In this document: one piece after another, positions 19,586 through 31,118 of the stretch | Layout of the letters: the number at the start of each line of letters is the position of its first letter | Position numbering within the stretch: position 1 is the stretch's first letter | Source: Pagrus major | Taxonomy: Eukaryota; Chordata; Actinopteri; Spariformes; Sparidae | Reading direction: 5' to 3' | Assembly (NCBI RefSeq): GCF_040436345.1 | Contig: NC_133216.1 | Coordinates: forward strand, 226,001 to 290,000 | Length of the DNA stretch: 64,000 nt | Notes under the pieces: generated by a model | What the model saw: only the letters and a program-made list of their open reading frames with translations | Database searches by the model: none | Told to the model about the DNA's origin: nothing | Translations under genes and position numbers: made by a program

Positions 19586-21235
19586 TATGTTTTTTCACAG
19601 ACGTATTTATTAGCATTGTGTAATCAGACTTTTGAAGTATTCTATTGTAGAGTTGTGCATTTTGTTCTATTTTGACAAATAAATTAAATTAATCCAAGTA
19701 TTTGACCTGTTTTGCTTGTAGAGGCACAATCAATCACAATACTATCAATAAATCTGTACAACACATTTATTAATGGGAGCATGCACCATGTTGGGTCAGA
19801 CTGAGACATAAGCTGACAGTGGAACTGAAGGGTTAGGGTTGGGATGCAATGTTCTGAAACTGCATTGCAGAACATTGCATTGTAACGAGATGAGTAATGT
19901 TGCTCACTTCACCTGTTAGTCCTGTTGTGGCTGATGGGTGTATATTATTTCTATGTGGCACCAAAATCAGATGTTACAGTAGTCGTTCCACTTTCAGCAG
20001 CAGCAGTATTAACAGCAGTCGGCTGTGTATCTGTGGCTCCAGCTGTGTGACGGGAAAATGTTCAGAAATCTCTCTCACAGAGTCCATCACCTCAAAGTTA
20101 CACTTTATTTTCAATGAATTGATGCTGGAGTTACAACAGTCAAACGCCCTCGGCCTTCATGCTCAAAATAACAAACTACATTGCATCAGAGGTCTTTTCA
20201 ATCTCTCTACACCTCCTGTTGTTGTTGAAACCCCTTTAACAGGAAAACAAGCAGAAACCTCAGAGCCATCATCACACACATGCGTAGGTTCTCAGTGGTG
20301 AGCCTGGAATTATATTCTGGTTTAATGAAGTTCATAGTGAAGAAAGCTGACTTTATTTTCTGTGCTCTTAATGTGGATTTGAGTGGGCTTGTTTGCTCAA
20401 AGTGCCGAGTATTCTGCATTTGTTGTTCACTTTTCTCTTTTTAGAGCACACCATGTGAAATATATCTGGTCTGACTCAGTTATTGTCTCTTGTCTGTGTA
20501 ACTCACTCACTGACTCGAGCAGCCACTGCTTTTCTGAATGCACAGATTTGATTGGCTGATTAGCATCACGTGATATGATGTACAACACATGCAACTGGTC
20601 TGTGAGCCGCTAAACCGGTGCTGTAAAGGCTAGAAAAGCTGCACCAATTGAAAAGAAGAACTTCGTCACAATTGAATAATTCTAAAAAAATTTATCGGTT
20701 ATAGGTCCAGATAGGACGGCGTCTGAGTCCGGACCGAGCCCGCAGTTGACCCATTAGTGACCCCTGCCTCGGCTCAGAAAACCCTCAGCTATCAGCCAAA
20801 GGCAGTGTACTTCTTGCAGCTTGTGTGTGTGTGGTGTTCAGTGGATGATGCACTGAGGGAATACACTCAGTGACGTAATTAAGATTTGTAATTTTTCATT
20901 TAATTTGCTTTAAACGTCAGCCTGTCTGCAGCCAGCTGATCCCAACGTCACTCATATTTCAGGCTAAAGCATATTAATATGGAACGGTGAACAGTTTCAC
21001 TTGAACGAACCGTTCAAAGGCACATAAGCTTTAACATTATGAAGTGAGTCACCTGTCAAGGTGCGTTTTCAGGAGCCTGATGAAGTTTGCTGTGGTCAGT
21101 CCAGCATCCTCTATTTTGATGGCAGAGACTTCGCATTTAGAGATTATTTTGTTTGTGTACAGTTATTATACAAACATATATAATATCATATTGTATATAT
21201 GATATTATATATGTATATTATATATATCAATATAT
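19586..21235. other. OR 3' flank and transposon debris, no gene seen
   Basis: At 19866-19943 there is a solo right end of the Tc1/mariner-like element seen at 2897 (CACCTGTTAGT ... GATGGGTGTATA). The rest, including a CpG-containing patch near 20700-20780 and a simple AT repeat at 21170-21232, shows no recognisable gene. Short open frames here have no domain. Confidence 0.5.
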
Positions 21236-21479
21236 TAGAGTTGTCAATCGATTAAAATATTTAATTGCGATTAATCACATGATTGTCCATAGTTAACTCG
21301 CGATTCATCGCAAATTAATCGGACGTTTTTTATCTGTTCCAAATAAACCTTAAAGGGATATTTTTCAAGTTTTTAATACTCTCATCAACATGGGAATGAA
21401 CAAATGTGCTTCATGGAAATGTATGTTTACTATTATTGCAAAATCCAAAACAGCAGATACTGTCCAGTATATTCTCCAG

Positions 21480-22340
21480 AATAACCTCAAAGGTAGAAAT
21501 CTTTTATTTTTGTTTGCAAATTAAGCACTCATAACTCGCCAAATATATTAAACTGTGGTTTGTAGATTGCTGTAGTGTAGAAGTGGTTCATTGTTGTTTT
21601 TTTTAGCCCTAAATACTTTACATGCTATTTCAATTCTCAGGTCACTAACACCATAACCTTGGCTATTACTCCCCAAGAGGTGCTGAAGCCACCTCATTAC
21701 CATCCTAACAGGATAGCTTGCATGAGAGTAATAAGCATAACACCTACTAACAGGTAGGATTGTAAGTCACAGGTATAGCCTCTCACTTGTGCATCAGCAT
21801 CAGCAACATAGCACTCCCTCACATAACTTATTGAACCAACTGGCTATCACCGCTACTTCAGTAAAATGAGTAGACAAAACCCCAGTGTGACAGGAGCCAG
21901 AGCTACTCACGAGCCAGACGACCCAGCCCTGCAGGATGCGGTCACTGGTCTTCTTTGCCTCTCCATAGAAGAGAGAGGCCACCTAAATAGCTATAACATT
22001 AGAACCTGTGATGAGAAATTACAGGAGCTAATAAGCTAGGTTAATGACCCAGCTGGAAAGCTGCAACGCACCATACCAGAGGTGCTTGGTCAAATAGCAC
22101 TACTTTACCAGTGCAAAGCCCAGCTGCAAGCCGCAGCAAACCAAGAACGACTTGTCCAGCTGCAGAACAGCTACCACACTGTGCAGGTGACAACTGCCCC
22201 ATTTTCATGATTTGATTATTAAATTTGATTAATTTAATTTTAATAATAACTATAAATAATTATTCATTTCTAATAACCACACCTGCCCTACCATTAATAC
22301 CAACAATGGTGCCCCGTGTGAGGCGTATTTAGTGTCTGGG
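21480..22340 (+). mobile_element. Broken LTR-retroelement-like fossil with gag-like leader
   Basis: A leader and coding-like stretch beginning near 21866 is homologous to a minus-strand copy at 51290-52020. It contains PALQDAVTGLLCLS. An AT-rich stretch followed by TGGTGCCCCGTGTGAGG near 22309 recurs in the other copy. The family is not identified; an LTR-type retroelement is the best guess. It is a broken, old fragment. Confidence 0.35.
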
Positions 22341-22489
22341 CAGATACTAGAAATTAGCGTGTATTTTAATGCTTGTAAGCTACATCGTTTGTCAGTTTGT
22401 GATGATTGAACTTTGTTTATGTGGAGAAAACCATCTGGCAGCTTTGAAGCTGAACTTGTTATTCAAAAGACCCTTTTCTTTCGGACTTC

Positions 22490-23458
22490 AACTACTGCAC
22501 AGAGACCTGTCATCTCCAGAAGTTCTCGGATGACTCAGAAATAGTTGGATGTATCAGTGAAGGTGCTGAGGATGAGTACAGGACTACTGTGGACAACTTT
22601 GTCACATGGTGTGAGCAGAACCATCTACAGCTCAATGTGACAAAGACCAAGGAACTGGTTGGGAACCTGAGGAGGACCAAGGTGCCGTTGACCCCTGTTT
22701 CCTTCCAGGGGATCAGTGTGGACATTGTGGAGGATTATAAGTATCTGGGAGTCCATATTGATAATAAACTGGACTGGGTTAAGAACACAGATGCCCTCTA
22801 CATGAAGGGACAGAGTCATCTCTATTTTCTGAGATGATTGAGGTCATTCAACATCTGCCGGACTATGCTCAGGATGTTTTATGAGTCTGTGGTGGTCAGT
22901 GCTATACTCCATGCCGTTGTGTGCTGGGGCAGCAGGCTGAGGGTAGCGGACGCAAAAAGGTTGAATAGACTGATCCGCAAGGCCAGTGATGTTGTGGGAG
23001 TGGAGCTGGACTCTCTGACGGTGGTGTCAGAGCGGAGGATGCTGTACAAGTCACATGTCATCTTGGACAATGGCTCTCATCCACTCCATGACGTGGTGGT
23101 CAGCCACAGGAGAACATTCAGCACTAGACTGATCCACCAAGATGCACCACAGAGCGCCACAGGAAATCATTCCTGCCTGTGGCCATCAAACTGTTTAATT
23201 CCTCACTCTGAGTGTGGCATTATTGCTATGTATGTATGTACATTTCTTGTATTTTTGTTTTGTTTTTGTTGATATTGGTATTGATATTATTATTATTAGT
23301 AGTAGGAGTAGTAGTAGTAGTAGTAGTAGTATTACTACTACTATTACTATTATTATTATTTCTGCATATTCTGAACTTTGAATGGGAGCAGCTGTAACAC
23401 AAACAATTTCCCCTTGGGATAATAAAGTATTTCTTATTCTGATTCTGATTATCCATTT
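22490..23458 (+). mobile_element. 5'-truncated Rex/CR1-type LINE, 3' end of reverse transcriptase ORF
   Basis: Encodes the end of a Jockey-superfamily ORF2: FSDDSEIVGCISEG, then NVTKTKELVGN, YKYLGVHIDNKLDW and LRMFYESVV, ending in the usual C-terminus. An in-frame stop lies at 22836. The 3' end has an (ATT)n/(AGT)n stretch and then AATAAAGTATTTCTTATTCT with TTCTGATT repeats, a typical fish LINE tail. It is dead and truncated at its 5' end. Confidence 0.75.
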
Positions 23459-23911
23459 CTGTGTAACAGAGTTAAAAATGTACCTTTATTATTTATTATA
23501 TTTAAATTGTATTTGGTTTGTGAATTTTATCTTATTTAAATAGTTTTATTTTCCTTTACCTGTGAGAGGGCATTTTTCTGCACTTTGCTTTCTTTTTGTT
23601 CCTCCTGAGCCCCCGTAGTCCTCCAGGCTTCTGTAGCCCCTCCCTTCTTCCCCTCACAGTAATGTTTACAATGGCTGAGGGTGAGTTCGTCCGGGAAATC
23701 CCGCCAACATATTTTTGTCGTTTGCCGTGTAAATGTGGGTTTAACCTATTGAATGTGTGAAGAAAAATATGCACAGAGAATGTAAAAATGTTTTTATCAG
23801 TTGTTTTCACTAGTTTTTACGTTCAGAACAAGTTTTTACAAACTATTTTATGTTACAGATATCGGCGCCACTCGGCTGCCTCGTTTAGAGCTACATACAG
23901 AGACTGTGGTT

Positions 23912-23939
23912 CTGTGTGTGTGTGTGTGTGTGTGTGTGT
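23912..23939. repeat. (GT)n microsatellite
   Basis: About 14 GT repeats. Confidence 0.9.
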
Positions 23940-24242
23940 AACGAGTGTCATTCTGTATGTTTAGGCGTGAGACAAAAAGACGGATGATGACATTTTTTAT
24001 CTGAACTGTCTCCCGCAGGTTTGGGTCAAATAAACGCTGTAAACACTGCAGAATCCTTCTCCTCCTTCTTGTGCCCACCCTCTATGGTTACATCTGCTCA
24101 AGGCGGTTTGTTTCTGCTGCCGTCCACAACGTGACTGCTGCATCGCTCTCTGATATCTCAAACTACGGGCAGGCTGAAGGTCATAACGTGTGTGTGTTAA
24201 TCATGCGTCAAAAAAATGAACACCGTTAACGCCGTTCAAAAC

Positions 24243-24757
24243 CTCAGTTCTGGCCCGATTGATCCGTTCCTTCACCTTTGATGTGTGTTTGGATCATTGT
24301 CCTGTTGGAACACCCAACCGCACCCAAGACCCAATCTGCTGCTGATGATTTCAGGTTTTCCTGAAGAATTTGGAGATGATCCTCCTTCTTCATTACTCCA
24401 TTTACTTTCTTTAGAGCAGCAGATCCACTGGCAGCAGAACCGACCCACAGCAGAACACTACCAGCACCATGCTTGGGCCATGCTACAGAACAAATCTGAT
24501 TCACACAACTTTCTACAATCAGAAAAATTATCATTCAAGTTGCTGTATGTATATTTATGATCCAGCAGATTTGGTCTCATGTTCAGAAGACCTATAATAA
24601 ATTAAATTATTGAATCAAACTTCATGAATGTTTTTGTGACAAAGTAGTTTGTGTTTCACTCATTGATCACAGAAACATAAGAGCTGTAGGAATCAACTGA
24701 AGGCTGACATGATGAATATTTTCTTTATGAGTGGACGGAAACTTTTGACCACAGCTG
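24243..24757 (-). mobile_element. Internally deleted Tc1-like transposon
   Basis: The terminal repeat at the right, read on minus, is CAGCTGTGGTCAAAAGTTTC. The remaining transposase segment on minus includes KKEDHLQILQENLKSSAADW. It is the same family as the elements at 56184 and 61924, but here the gap in the transposase seen in those copies is filled (GTTCCAACAGGACAATGATC), giving the uninterrupted reference. Only about 0.5 kb remains. Confidence 0.75.
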
Positions 24758-25065
24758 TTTATAACATATAGGTTATGACAGAAGGCACAGCAGTTGCAGG
24801 TGTGCTGACCACGGTGTTGCTGCTGCAGCGTACACTCACCTGTGGCCGTGCATACCAGATGTGTTGGCTATGATGTCATAATGTTGGAATGACATTCAGC
24901 TAGTCAGACATTTCCTTAATGTGAAAAACAATTTTAAAAAATAAAGACTTTTCACAAGTCACAAATCTCAAGTATAAATCTGTTTTTAAAATGATAACAC
25001 AATGCATGGTTAAAATAATACAAGGGGCCATTAACATTAAAGAAAATAGGCAAATCTGTACGCTA
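24758..25065. other. 3' flank of the minus-strand OR, no gene
   Basis: AT-rich non-coding sequence. It probably includes the 3'-UTR of the OR at 25066-25995. Confidence 0.5.
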
Positions 25066-25995
25066 CTAACAGCCTACATTTGTAATGAGACTTTTACATA
25101 TGACACAGATTTTAGACAGTTTGAGCCCATACATTACAGGGTTGAAGAGTGGAGGACATGTAAGAAAGTATAAAGATAAAAATATTCTCAACATATTGGG
25201 AACACTGTTCATATCAAACCTGCTCTGTAATATTTCAAAACAAGCCCCAAAACAGAAGTTGAGCAGAGAAGCGAGGTGAGGTGTGCAGGTACTGACGGCT
25301 TTCTGTCTCGTCTGTTTAGAGCCGGAGAAACAAACTTTAAGGATCCTCATGTACGTGTAAAAGATTACAGTTAGAGGACCAAAGACAACGAAGGTACTAA
25401 TAATGAGTCCATAGATGTTATTCAGTGTGGTGTCATAGCAGGCCAGTTTCACAACAGAGTGATAGTCACAGTACACTTTTTTCATAATGTTCCCACACAG
25501 TTGTGAAGGAATCATTAAAGGCATTGTAAAAAAATTCACAAGAAATATGAGTAACCACGTTGTAGCAATAAAGATTGCAACTTTGTTGTATGACATACGA
25601 GTGTTATATTGTAGAGGATAACAGATAGCAAGATATCTGTCATAAGACATGACGGCTAAGTTTAAAAGTTCTATACTTCCATAAGAATACACACAGAAAA
25701 TCTGCAGGAAACAAAGAGAAGTAGAAACAGTGTGAATGTCAGAGAGAATCTGAGTCAGAAGGAACGGAAACAACCCTGAACTACCATACAGTTCATTTAC
25801 AAACAGGCTGCACAGGAACATGTACATAGGTTCATGTAAGCTTCTGTTCATACAGATAACCACAATGAGCAGCAGGTTGGAACAAATGATTAAAATGTAT
25901 AGAGACAAAACAATCATGAAATATAAGTATTTCAACAGCCCGGTGTCAAAGTAGGCACTAAGTGTGAAAAATGAAACCTGTGTTGAGTTCATCAT
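25066..25995 (-). CDS. Olfactory receptor (subfamily A), 309 aa, minus strand
   Basis: Intact odorant GPCR starting MMNSTQVSFF, with LHEPMY, MSYDRYLAIC, KAVSTCTPHL and NPVMY in their usual places and seven hydrophobic segments. TM4, the second extracellular loop and TM5 are distinct from the 0-8 kb genes, and it ends KSLITNVGC. It is inverted relative to its subfamily neighbours. The bases before the start (GGAGGATCATG) match those of the plus-strand genes, but an extra out-of-frame ATG lies ten bases upstream. Either of two adjacent ATGs could be the start. Confidence 0.95.
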   Translation of the reverse strand: MMNSTQVSFFTLSAYFDTGLLKYLYFMIVLSLYILIICSNLLLIVVICMNRSLHEPMYMFLCSLFVNELYGSSGLFPFLLTQILSDIHTVSTSLCFLQIFCVYSYGSIELLNLAVMSYDRYLAICYPLQYNTRMSYNKVAIFIATTWLLIFLVNFFTMPLMIPSQLCGNIMKKVYCDYHSVVKLACYDTTLNNIYGLIISTFVVFGPLTVIFYTYMRILKVCFSGSKQTRQKAVSTCTPHLASLLNFCFGACFEILQSRFDMNSVPNMLRIFLSLYFLTCPPLFNPVMYGLKLSKICVICKSLITNVGC

Positions 25996-26796
25996 GATCC
26001 TCCATCTGGTTCACAATAACACAAAGTAATAATTTTGTCACATATTAAACTGGTAGTTATATTGTTTGTTTATTTGTGCTCTATGTTTTAGCTGCACTTT
26101 GTGCAAAACAAGTAGAGGTCAACACAATAGCACGAAACAGATTCATCACAATGGATATCATTTTGTTAAACAACCCCAAACAGAAAATTTACTTTGCAAA
26201 GTCTGTTCACTGCTGAGGTTCAAAAGGACAAAACTAAGTTTGAAACCTTGTGTGAATTAGAGTGTTCACCAGTTGTCCGGCTGCAGTCGTACTGTGAGTC
26301 CCTCCAAACTGAGCTGAAACTCTGCTTTAAAACTTTTGAATGCAGAGGACACCCACAGCAGCAGTGTGACCTCATCATAAAAGGTTGAGGTTATTGATAC
26401 TCATGTTTAATTTATGTTTGTAAAAATCAAACTTTGTAGAACGCCTGCTTTTATTTTTAATATAAGGAAATGGGAACGGTTTCCTCCTAAATGATAAACT
26501 ATTTTTAATCAATAATGTCCCCTTTGCACAGTTCCACACAATGTCACAAGAGAGATGAGTTTTAGAGTAACTAACAAACCATTACATTGTCTTGAAAAAG
26601 GAGATGGAGCATGTGCTACATTTGTTAGACAATTTTCATGGTAATGATTTAACACTGATTATTACTTTGTTATTACACTGACTTCTAAGTTATGTATGAT
26701 GCTTTTGCTGCATGTTGTGCAACACAAGTGCAGCTTTACACCAGTTAACTGTTTACAAATCCATAACAAAATGTAATATGAGTAACAAAGAGGCTA
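25996..26796. other. Intergenic between divergent ORs
   Basis: The leader regions of the minus OR (25995) and the plus OR fragment (26797) should lie here. A segment near 26230-26395, containing TCCAAACTGAGCTGAAACTC and a leader-like GACCTCATCATAAAAGG, may be promoter-related. No gene is seen. Confidence 0.4.
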
Positions 26797-26992
26797 ATGA
26801 TTAACTCTACACAGGTTTCATATTTGGCACTGGTTGCCTACTTCAACACTGAGCATTTTAAAAATGTATATTTCACGGTTGTCTTGTGTTTATATTGTTT
26901 AATCTTCTGTTCCAACCTTCTGCTCATTGTGGTTATCGGTATGAACAGAAGCTTACATGAACCTATGTACAGTCTGTGCAGTCTGTTTGTAA
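26797..26992 (+). pseudogene. Olfactory receptor fragment, N-terminal 65 codons
   Basis: Starts MINSTQVSYLALVAYF and covers TM1 and the LHEPMY motif with a two-codon deletion just after it (PMYSLCSLFV instead of PMYMFLCSLFV). OR homology ends abruptly at about 26992, where repeat-like DNA begins. No later OR part was found in the following sequence. Confidence 0.85.
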
Positions 26993-27106
26993 TCCTTTTT
27001 TTTGTTTATTCTCTTGACAGGCTATAAAAATACTGTTAAAAGGCATTTCTAAAGAACGTCTTTTCAGTGTCCAGAACATCAGCAATTGGTGGCATTCATT
27101 AATTCG

Positions 27107-27300
27107 TGGCAGCACGGTGCCACAGTGATTAGCACTGTTGCCTCACAGCAATAAAGTCCTGGATTCAAATTCCAATGTGGCAGGGAATTTCTGTGCAGAG
27201 TTTTGAATGTTCTCCCCATGGGTTTGCATGGGTTTCCTCCTGATACACTGGTTTCCCCCACCATCAAAACATGAATGTTAGACTGAGTCTGCAGAAAACC
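27107..27300 (+). repeat. tRNA-like SINE-type repeat
   Basis: Contains GCAGCACGGTGCCACAGTGA, TTAGCACTGTTGCCTCACAG and GTTTGCATGGGTTTCCTCCT, a very common fish dispersed repeat with tRNA-like boxes. It is a diverged copy. Confidence 0.6.
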
Positions 27301-27840
27301 AGTTTCACTGTGCTGTACATTGTGTAGATCTCTGTATTTTGAACATCACCTGGAAATCATTCCACATGCTAAGTATCAAGCAGTTGCTGGAATTGGTCCT
27401 GCCATATAACAGAAAGCGCTTGGCTACTCCCTGGCTCCCTGCACTTACAGGGATGCGGTGCTCCGGCTGCGACGCAGCAGAGGCAAGACGATCTTTGGCC
27501 ATGGCCAGAGAATTGGCCATGTTTTTCGATTGCAATCAAGTGGAAGAAGAGCATCCATGGCATCCAGGCAACAGGCTTTTCTGTCAAATCTCAGACAGAC
27601 AGCCCTTCTGTAAGCAAGTCACACACTATGGCAGGAAGCAACACGACAGCATTAACATTCACACAGTTGTTGGGGCTCATGGCAGCAGCCCACCTGTTGG
27701 TTCCAATGCCCATTAAGGAGGCTCAGAAACTCCTGAAACCTTGTGACCTGCCGGTGTCAAGCAACAAGGCCGTGGCTGCCTCATATCCGCTATGCGGGGG
27801 TGTGAGGACAAGTTCAAAGCTGTACGCAGCTTTTATTTTT
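27301..27840 (+). other. Unidentified moderately GC-rich segment, possible retroelement fossil
   Basis: Base composition differs from the surrounding AT-rich DNA. One frame reads FTQLLGLMAAAHLLVPMP (27650-27703), which recalls a stretch of DIRS-type reverse transcriptase. This is a weak, memory-based resemblance. If correct, it is a broken fragment. Confidence 0.25.
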
Positions 27841-28429
27841 TATTATTTTTATAAATTCTAAAACTACTGCTACTATTTTTGTACTTTCTATAATCATACA
27901 CGTATTATAACATATGTATTATATAATAGTATTGCATCACATTTTAGTAGTATTTATACAACTAATACTGCTATACATTATTATACTATAGCCACCTCTG
28001 CGTAGTGTATACAGTATGAGTATGCAGTGTATATGTGGTCAAGCCAGTTCTACTCCCACACTTCTGGTAAGAAAACTTTGAGTCACATCCAGCAAATTCA
28101 GTTAACAAAAATGAGAAAATGAAAAAAAAAATTGAAAATACAGGATTGATGATGACTGAAAATACATACTGCTTTCCACTATCTTCAGCCAGACAAGCAT
28201 GTACAGCATGTACAATATGTACAGTATGTATAACTTCTGGCATGTGTGTGAAATGTTGTTCCACGACATAGTTCCCACGTAAAATAAATAATATATATGA
28301 CGTCTACAGTCATCACTTTGAAATATTCCCTTTGGTGCAAATTTGTTTTTTCTGACCTCTCTTCTGAAAAAAAGTAACTGTGTTTTCGAACTCTTGTTGC
28401 TGACAGCAGCCTGACATCATGACTGCAGC
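27841..28429. other. Intergenic, no gene seen
   Basis: AT-rich sequence with short TACTATAT-like and GTACAGTATGTA repeats. No features are supported. Confidence 0.5.
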
Positions 28430-28716
28430 TATAAAAAGTTTAAAAGAAGGAGTTTCGTTTCAGTAAGGAGGAACTCACAGTGCAGATAATAAGACTCACA
28501 CAGTGTCATATGTTCTGTAAACTCTCAGCAGAGCATTACACAGAATTTATATAATTAATTTCATCAAATTGAATTTCTCTAATGTTAGACTGAATATTGT
28601 TTGTTTGCTGTCGGTTGACAATAATCATTAAAGTTGACTATTATTATTAAAACTCGTATTGTTAAAACCAACAACAAAATGTTTAACTGATGTGTTGTGA
28701 ACCAAAAAGGAGGATC
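28430..28716 (+). promoter_or_regulatory. TATA box and leader of the OR at 28717
   Basis: TATAAAAAG at 28430-28438 is followed by a putative leader (AAGGAGGAACTCACAGTGCAG). GGAGGATC precedes the coding ATG, as in the other subfamily A genes. The splice sites of the leader are less clear than in the 0-8 kb copies. Confidence 0.5.
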
Positions 28717-29643
28717 ATGTTAAACTCCACACGTGTTTCACATTTCACACTTGCTGCCTTCTTTGACACTGGGATTTTAAGATATTTATTTTTCATGATT
28801 GTTTTGTTATTATATATTTTAATTGTTGGTGCCAATATTGTTCTTATTGCTCTTATCTGTATGAACAGAAGCTTACATGAACCTATGTTCTTGTTTCTGT
28901 GCAGCCTGTTTGTAAATGAACTGTTTGGTAGTGCAGGTTTTTTTCCACCCCTTCTGCTTCAGATTCTCTCTGACAGTCACACTGTTTCTGCTTCTCTTTG
29001 TTTCCTGCAGATTTTCTGTTTGTATACTTATGCAAATGTACAATTTTGGAACTTGGCCGTCATGTCTTATGACAGATATCTTGCTATCTGTCATCCTCTA
29101 CAATATAACACACGTATGTCATATAAAAAGGTTTCCATGCTTATTTTTCTCACATGGTTGTGCCCAATAATTGAAGTTGCTGTCATGATATATTTGAGTG
29201 CCCGTTTACAGCTGTGTGGGAACGTCATTCACAAAGTATTCTGTGACAATTACTCTATCGTCAAGCTGGCCTGCTATGACACCACAATAAATAATGCTTA
29301 TGGACTTATTTACATGTTCACATTAGTCTTTGCTCTTATAATTTTAATTCTTTACACGTACATAAAGATTCTCAAAGTTTGTTTCTCCGGCTCTAAACAG
29401 ACGAGACAGAAAGCTGTCAGCACCTGCACACCTCACCTCGCTTCCCTGCTCAACTTTGCTTTTGGTTGTTTCTTTGAAACTGTGCAGGGCAGGTTTAATA
29501 TGAACAGTGTACCAAACATGTTGCAAATTTTTTTGTCAGTATACTTTCTGACTTGCCAACCGCTCTTTAACCCTGTACTTCATGGACTGAAAATGTCGAA
29601 AATACGTACATTATGCAAGCATCTTGTGGGTGGTAAAATGTAA
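28717..29643 (+). CDS. Olfactory receptor (subfamily A), 308 aa, NPxxY altered
   Basis: Odorant GPCR starting MLNSTRVSHFTLAAFF. The frame opens nine codons earlier (28690), but the ATG at 28717 is preceded by the conserved GGAGGATC and matches the paralogue starts. LHEPMF, MSYDRYLAIC, KAVSTCTPHL and seven hydrophobic segments are present. The TM7 motif reads NPVLHG instead of NPVMYG, so the near-invariant tyrosine of NPxxY is a histidine (codon CAT at about 29579). The rest of the frame is clean, so this is either a tolerated change or a very early step toward loss. Confidence 0.93.
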   Translation: MLNSTRVSHFTLAAFFDTGILRYLFFMIVLLLYILIVGANIVLIALICMNRSLHEPMFLFLCSLFVNELFGSAGFFPPLLLQILSDSHTVSASLCFLQIFCLYTYANVQFWNLAVMSYDRYLAICHPLQYNTRMSYKKVSMLIFLTWLCPIIEVAVMIYLSARLQLCGNVIHKVFCDNYSIVKLACYDTTINNAYGLIYMFTLVFALIILILYTYIKILKVCFSGSKQTRQKAVSTCTPHLASLLNFAFGCFFETVQGRFNMNSVPNMLQIFLSVYFLTCQPLFNPVLHGLKMSKIRTLCKHLVGGKM

Positions 29644-30329
29644 AGTACAGTTTAAAATCATGTAAAATATGTTTTTAGCCTTAGTACCATGAAAACTCTG
29701 AAAAGATGGATGTTTTGATGAGGTAAGTGTCAACAATAATAATTTTGTTTATTTAATGTGAATGTTTTTATCAAAGAGTAATAATAAAATTAATTTCCAC
29801 ATCAAAGTTGGTTTGAATCTTTAAGTGATGAATTGTTGCTCCAAAGAGGTTCCTTAAATTGAGGCTCTTCAGTTGGATATTGTTTAGCAGTAGCAGTAAC
29901 AGTAGTACACCCTGATGAAAGCCCTGAGCTGAATTTGTATCTATGCCTGCAGCAGTTTTGATTTGATCATGTAAGTGTTTATTAAGGGGGATCAGTTCTC
30001 CAGCAGAATCCCTGTTGCAGCTCAGTTTCTTTGAGAACTCCTCAAACAGCAAAGCCTTTCCTGCCAAATCTAACTGTAACTGTAACTCCATTTACCAAAA
30101 ATGGTTAATTCACTAACATAAGTAACTGAAATGTGAAACCATATGTGGTCTACCGTCACCACTTTTAATGATCCATCAATATTTTCATTCAGAATTGATT
30201 TGTAATGAGATTTCCTATAAAACAGTGGTTCAAAAATGAAATCAAGTATTACATTTTAACTATTATGTTTATGAATGATAACTATGAACCCTAACCCTAT
30301 AAACAAAGTGAGTTGGAAGTGTTCAACCT
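29644..30329. other. Intergenic, no gene seen
   Basis: 3' flank of the OR and AT-rich sequence. A minus frame at 29771-30091 has no recognised domain. Confidence 0.5.
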
Positions 30330-30660
30330 CAGAATCAGAATCAGAATCAGAATTCCTTTATTTGTCCCGCAAATGGGGAAATTCCTTAGTCACAGCAGCC
30401 AAAGGACAGTATCACACTTAAACAATAATAAAAAGTAAAAAATAAACAATATAATAAGAGATAAGAAATAGAGTTAACTCGTATATACATAGTATTTGCA
30501 GATCAGATCACTGATTCAACCAGTCTGATTTGTTCAGGCAGATCATTCCAGGATCTCAGGGCCCTGACTACAAATGCTCTGCCCCCTTCAGTTTTCAGCC
30601 AGGCCTATGGAACAGACAAAAGACCTTGTCCGAGGATCTTAAAGTATTACCAGCGTGTAC
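30330..30660 (-). mobile_element. LINE 3' fragment, minus strand
   Basis: On minus, 30495-30620 encodes AFVVRALRSWNDLPEQIRLV, the C-terminus typical of L2/CR1-like LINE ORF2. The 3' tail follows at lower coordinates and ends in TTCTGATT-type repeats (30330-30355). It is a short 5'-truncated copy. Confidence 0.6.
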
Positions 30661-30844
30661 TGTACTAAGAGGTGTGAATATTATCATTGTTAAATCACTT
30701 AAAAGTCACCAGAAACAAAGACATCGGTACATCATTTTCCTCGAGCTTTGAGAATTAAGATGAATCAAAATCAGTAACTACAGCATACTTTTTCCCCTCA
30801 CTAGTGAAGCTTACGAATTGTTATATTAGACACTCTACATTTCA

Positions 30845-30998
30845 ACCATACCAGACTTTTACACATGATAGAGATTTAAGATACATTAATTTTAACTTAA
30901 CACGTGTGAAAAGAGGTTGACATATAAGAAAGTATAATAATACAAATATTTGCAATATGTTGGGTACACTGTCCATATTGAACATGCTCTGTACTCTT
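30845..30998 (-). pseudogene. Olfactory receptor relic, TM7 region
   Basis: The minus strand aligns by eye with the OR stretch from QSRFDMNSVPNML to the TM7 end, including counterparts of ATGGACAGTGTACCCAACAT and ACTTTCTTATATGTCAACC. It is frameshifted and truncated, and homology stops abruptly at about 30998 against repeat DNA. Confidence 0.7.
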
Positions 30999-31010
30999 TA
31001 AAAAAAACCC

Positions 31011-31118
31011 GGTATTTACGTCCTGCTGTGAGCGACCACACGACACACAAACACAAGAGGGATCTGCTGCACTAGTGATTTGAAACTTTGACACTCACAG
31101 CAGGAAGTAAATACCGAA
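31011..31118. repeat. Short hairpin-forming inverted repeat
   Basis: GGTATTTACGTCCTGCTGTG (31013-31032) and its inverted copy ACAGCAGGAAGTAAATACC (31098-31116) are separated by about 65 bp. This is probably part of a small non-autonomous DNA transposon that may extend to about 31515. Confidence 0.6.

Larger units (their letters stand above)
21236..24236. mobile_element. hAT-like element ends enclosing other debris
   Basis: The left side begins TAGAGTTGTCAATCGATTAA with GCGATTAATC. The right side near 24205-24236 has ATGCGTCAAAAAAATGAAC and CCGTTAACGCCGTT. Such 'GCGATTAAT ... GCGTTAA' ends are common on hAT-type fish repeats. The interior holds an LTR-like fossil and a LINE fragment, and no hAT transposase was seen. 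Whether the two ends belong to one element is uncertain. Confidence 0.35.

Noticed and set aside
27107-27190. Possible tRNA gene
   Set aside because: tRNA-like boxes belong to a dispersed SINE-type repeat and no full cloverleaf is evident.
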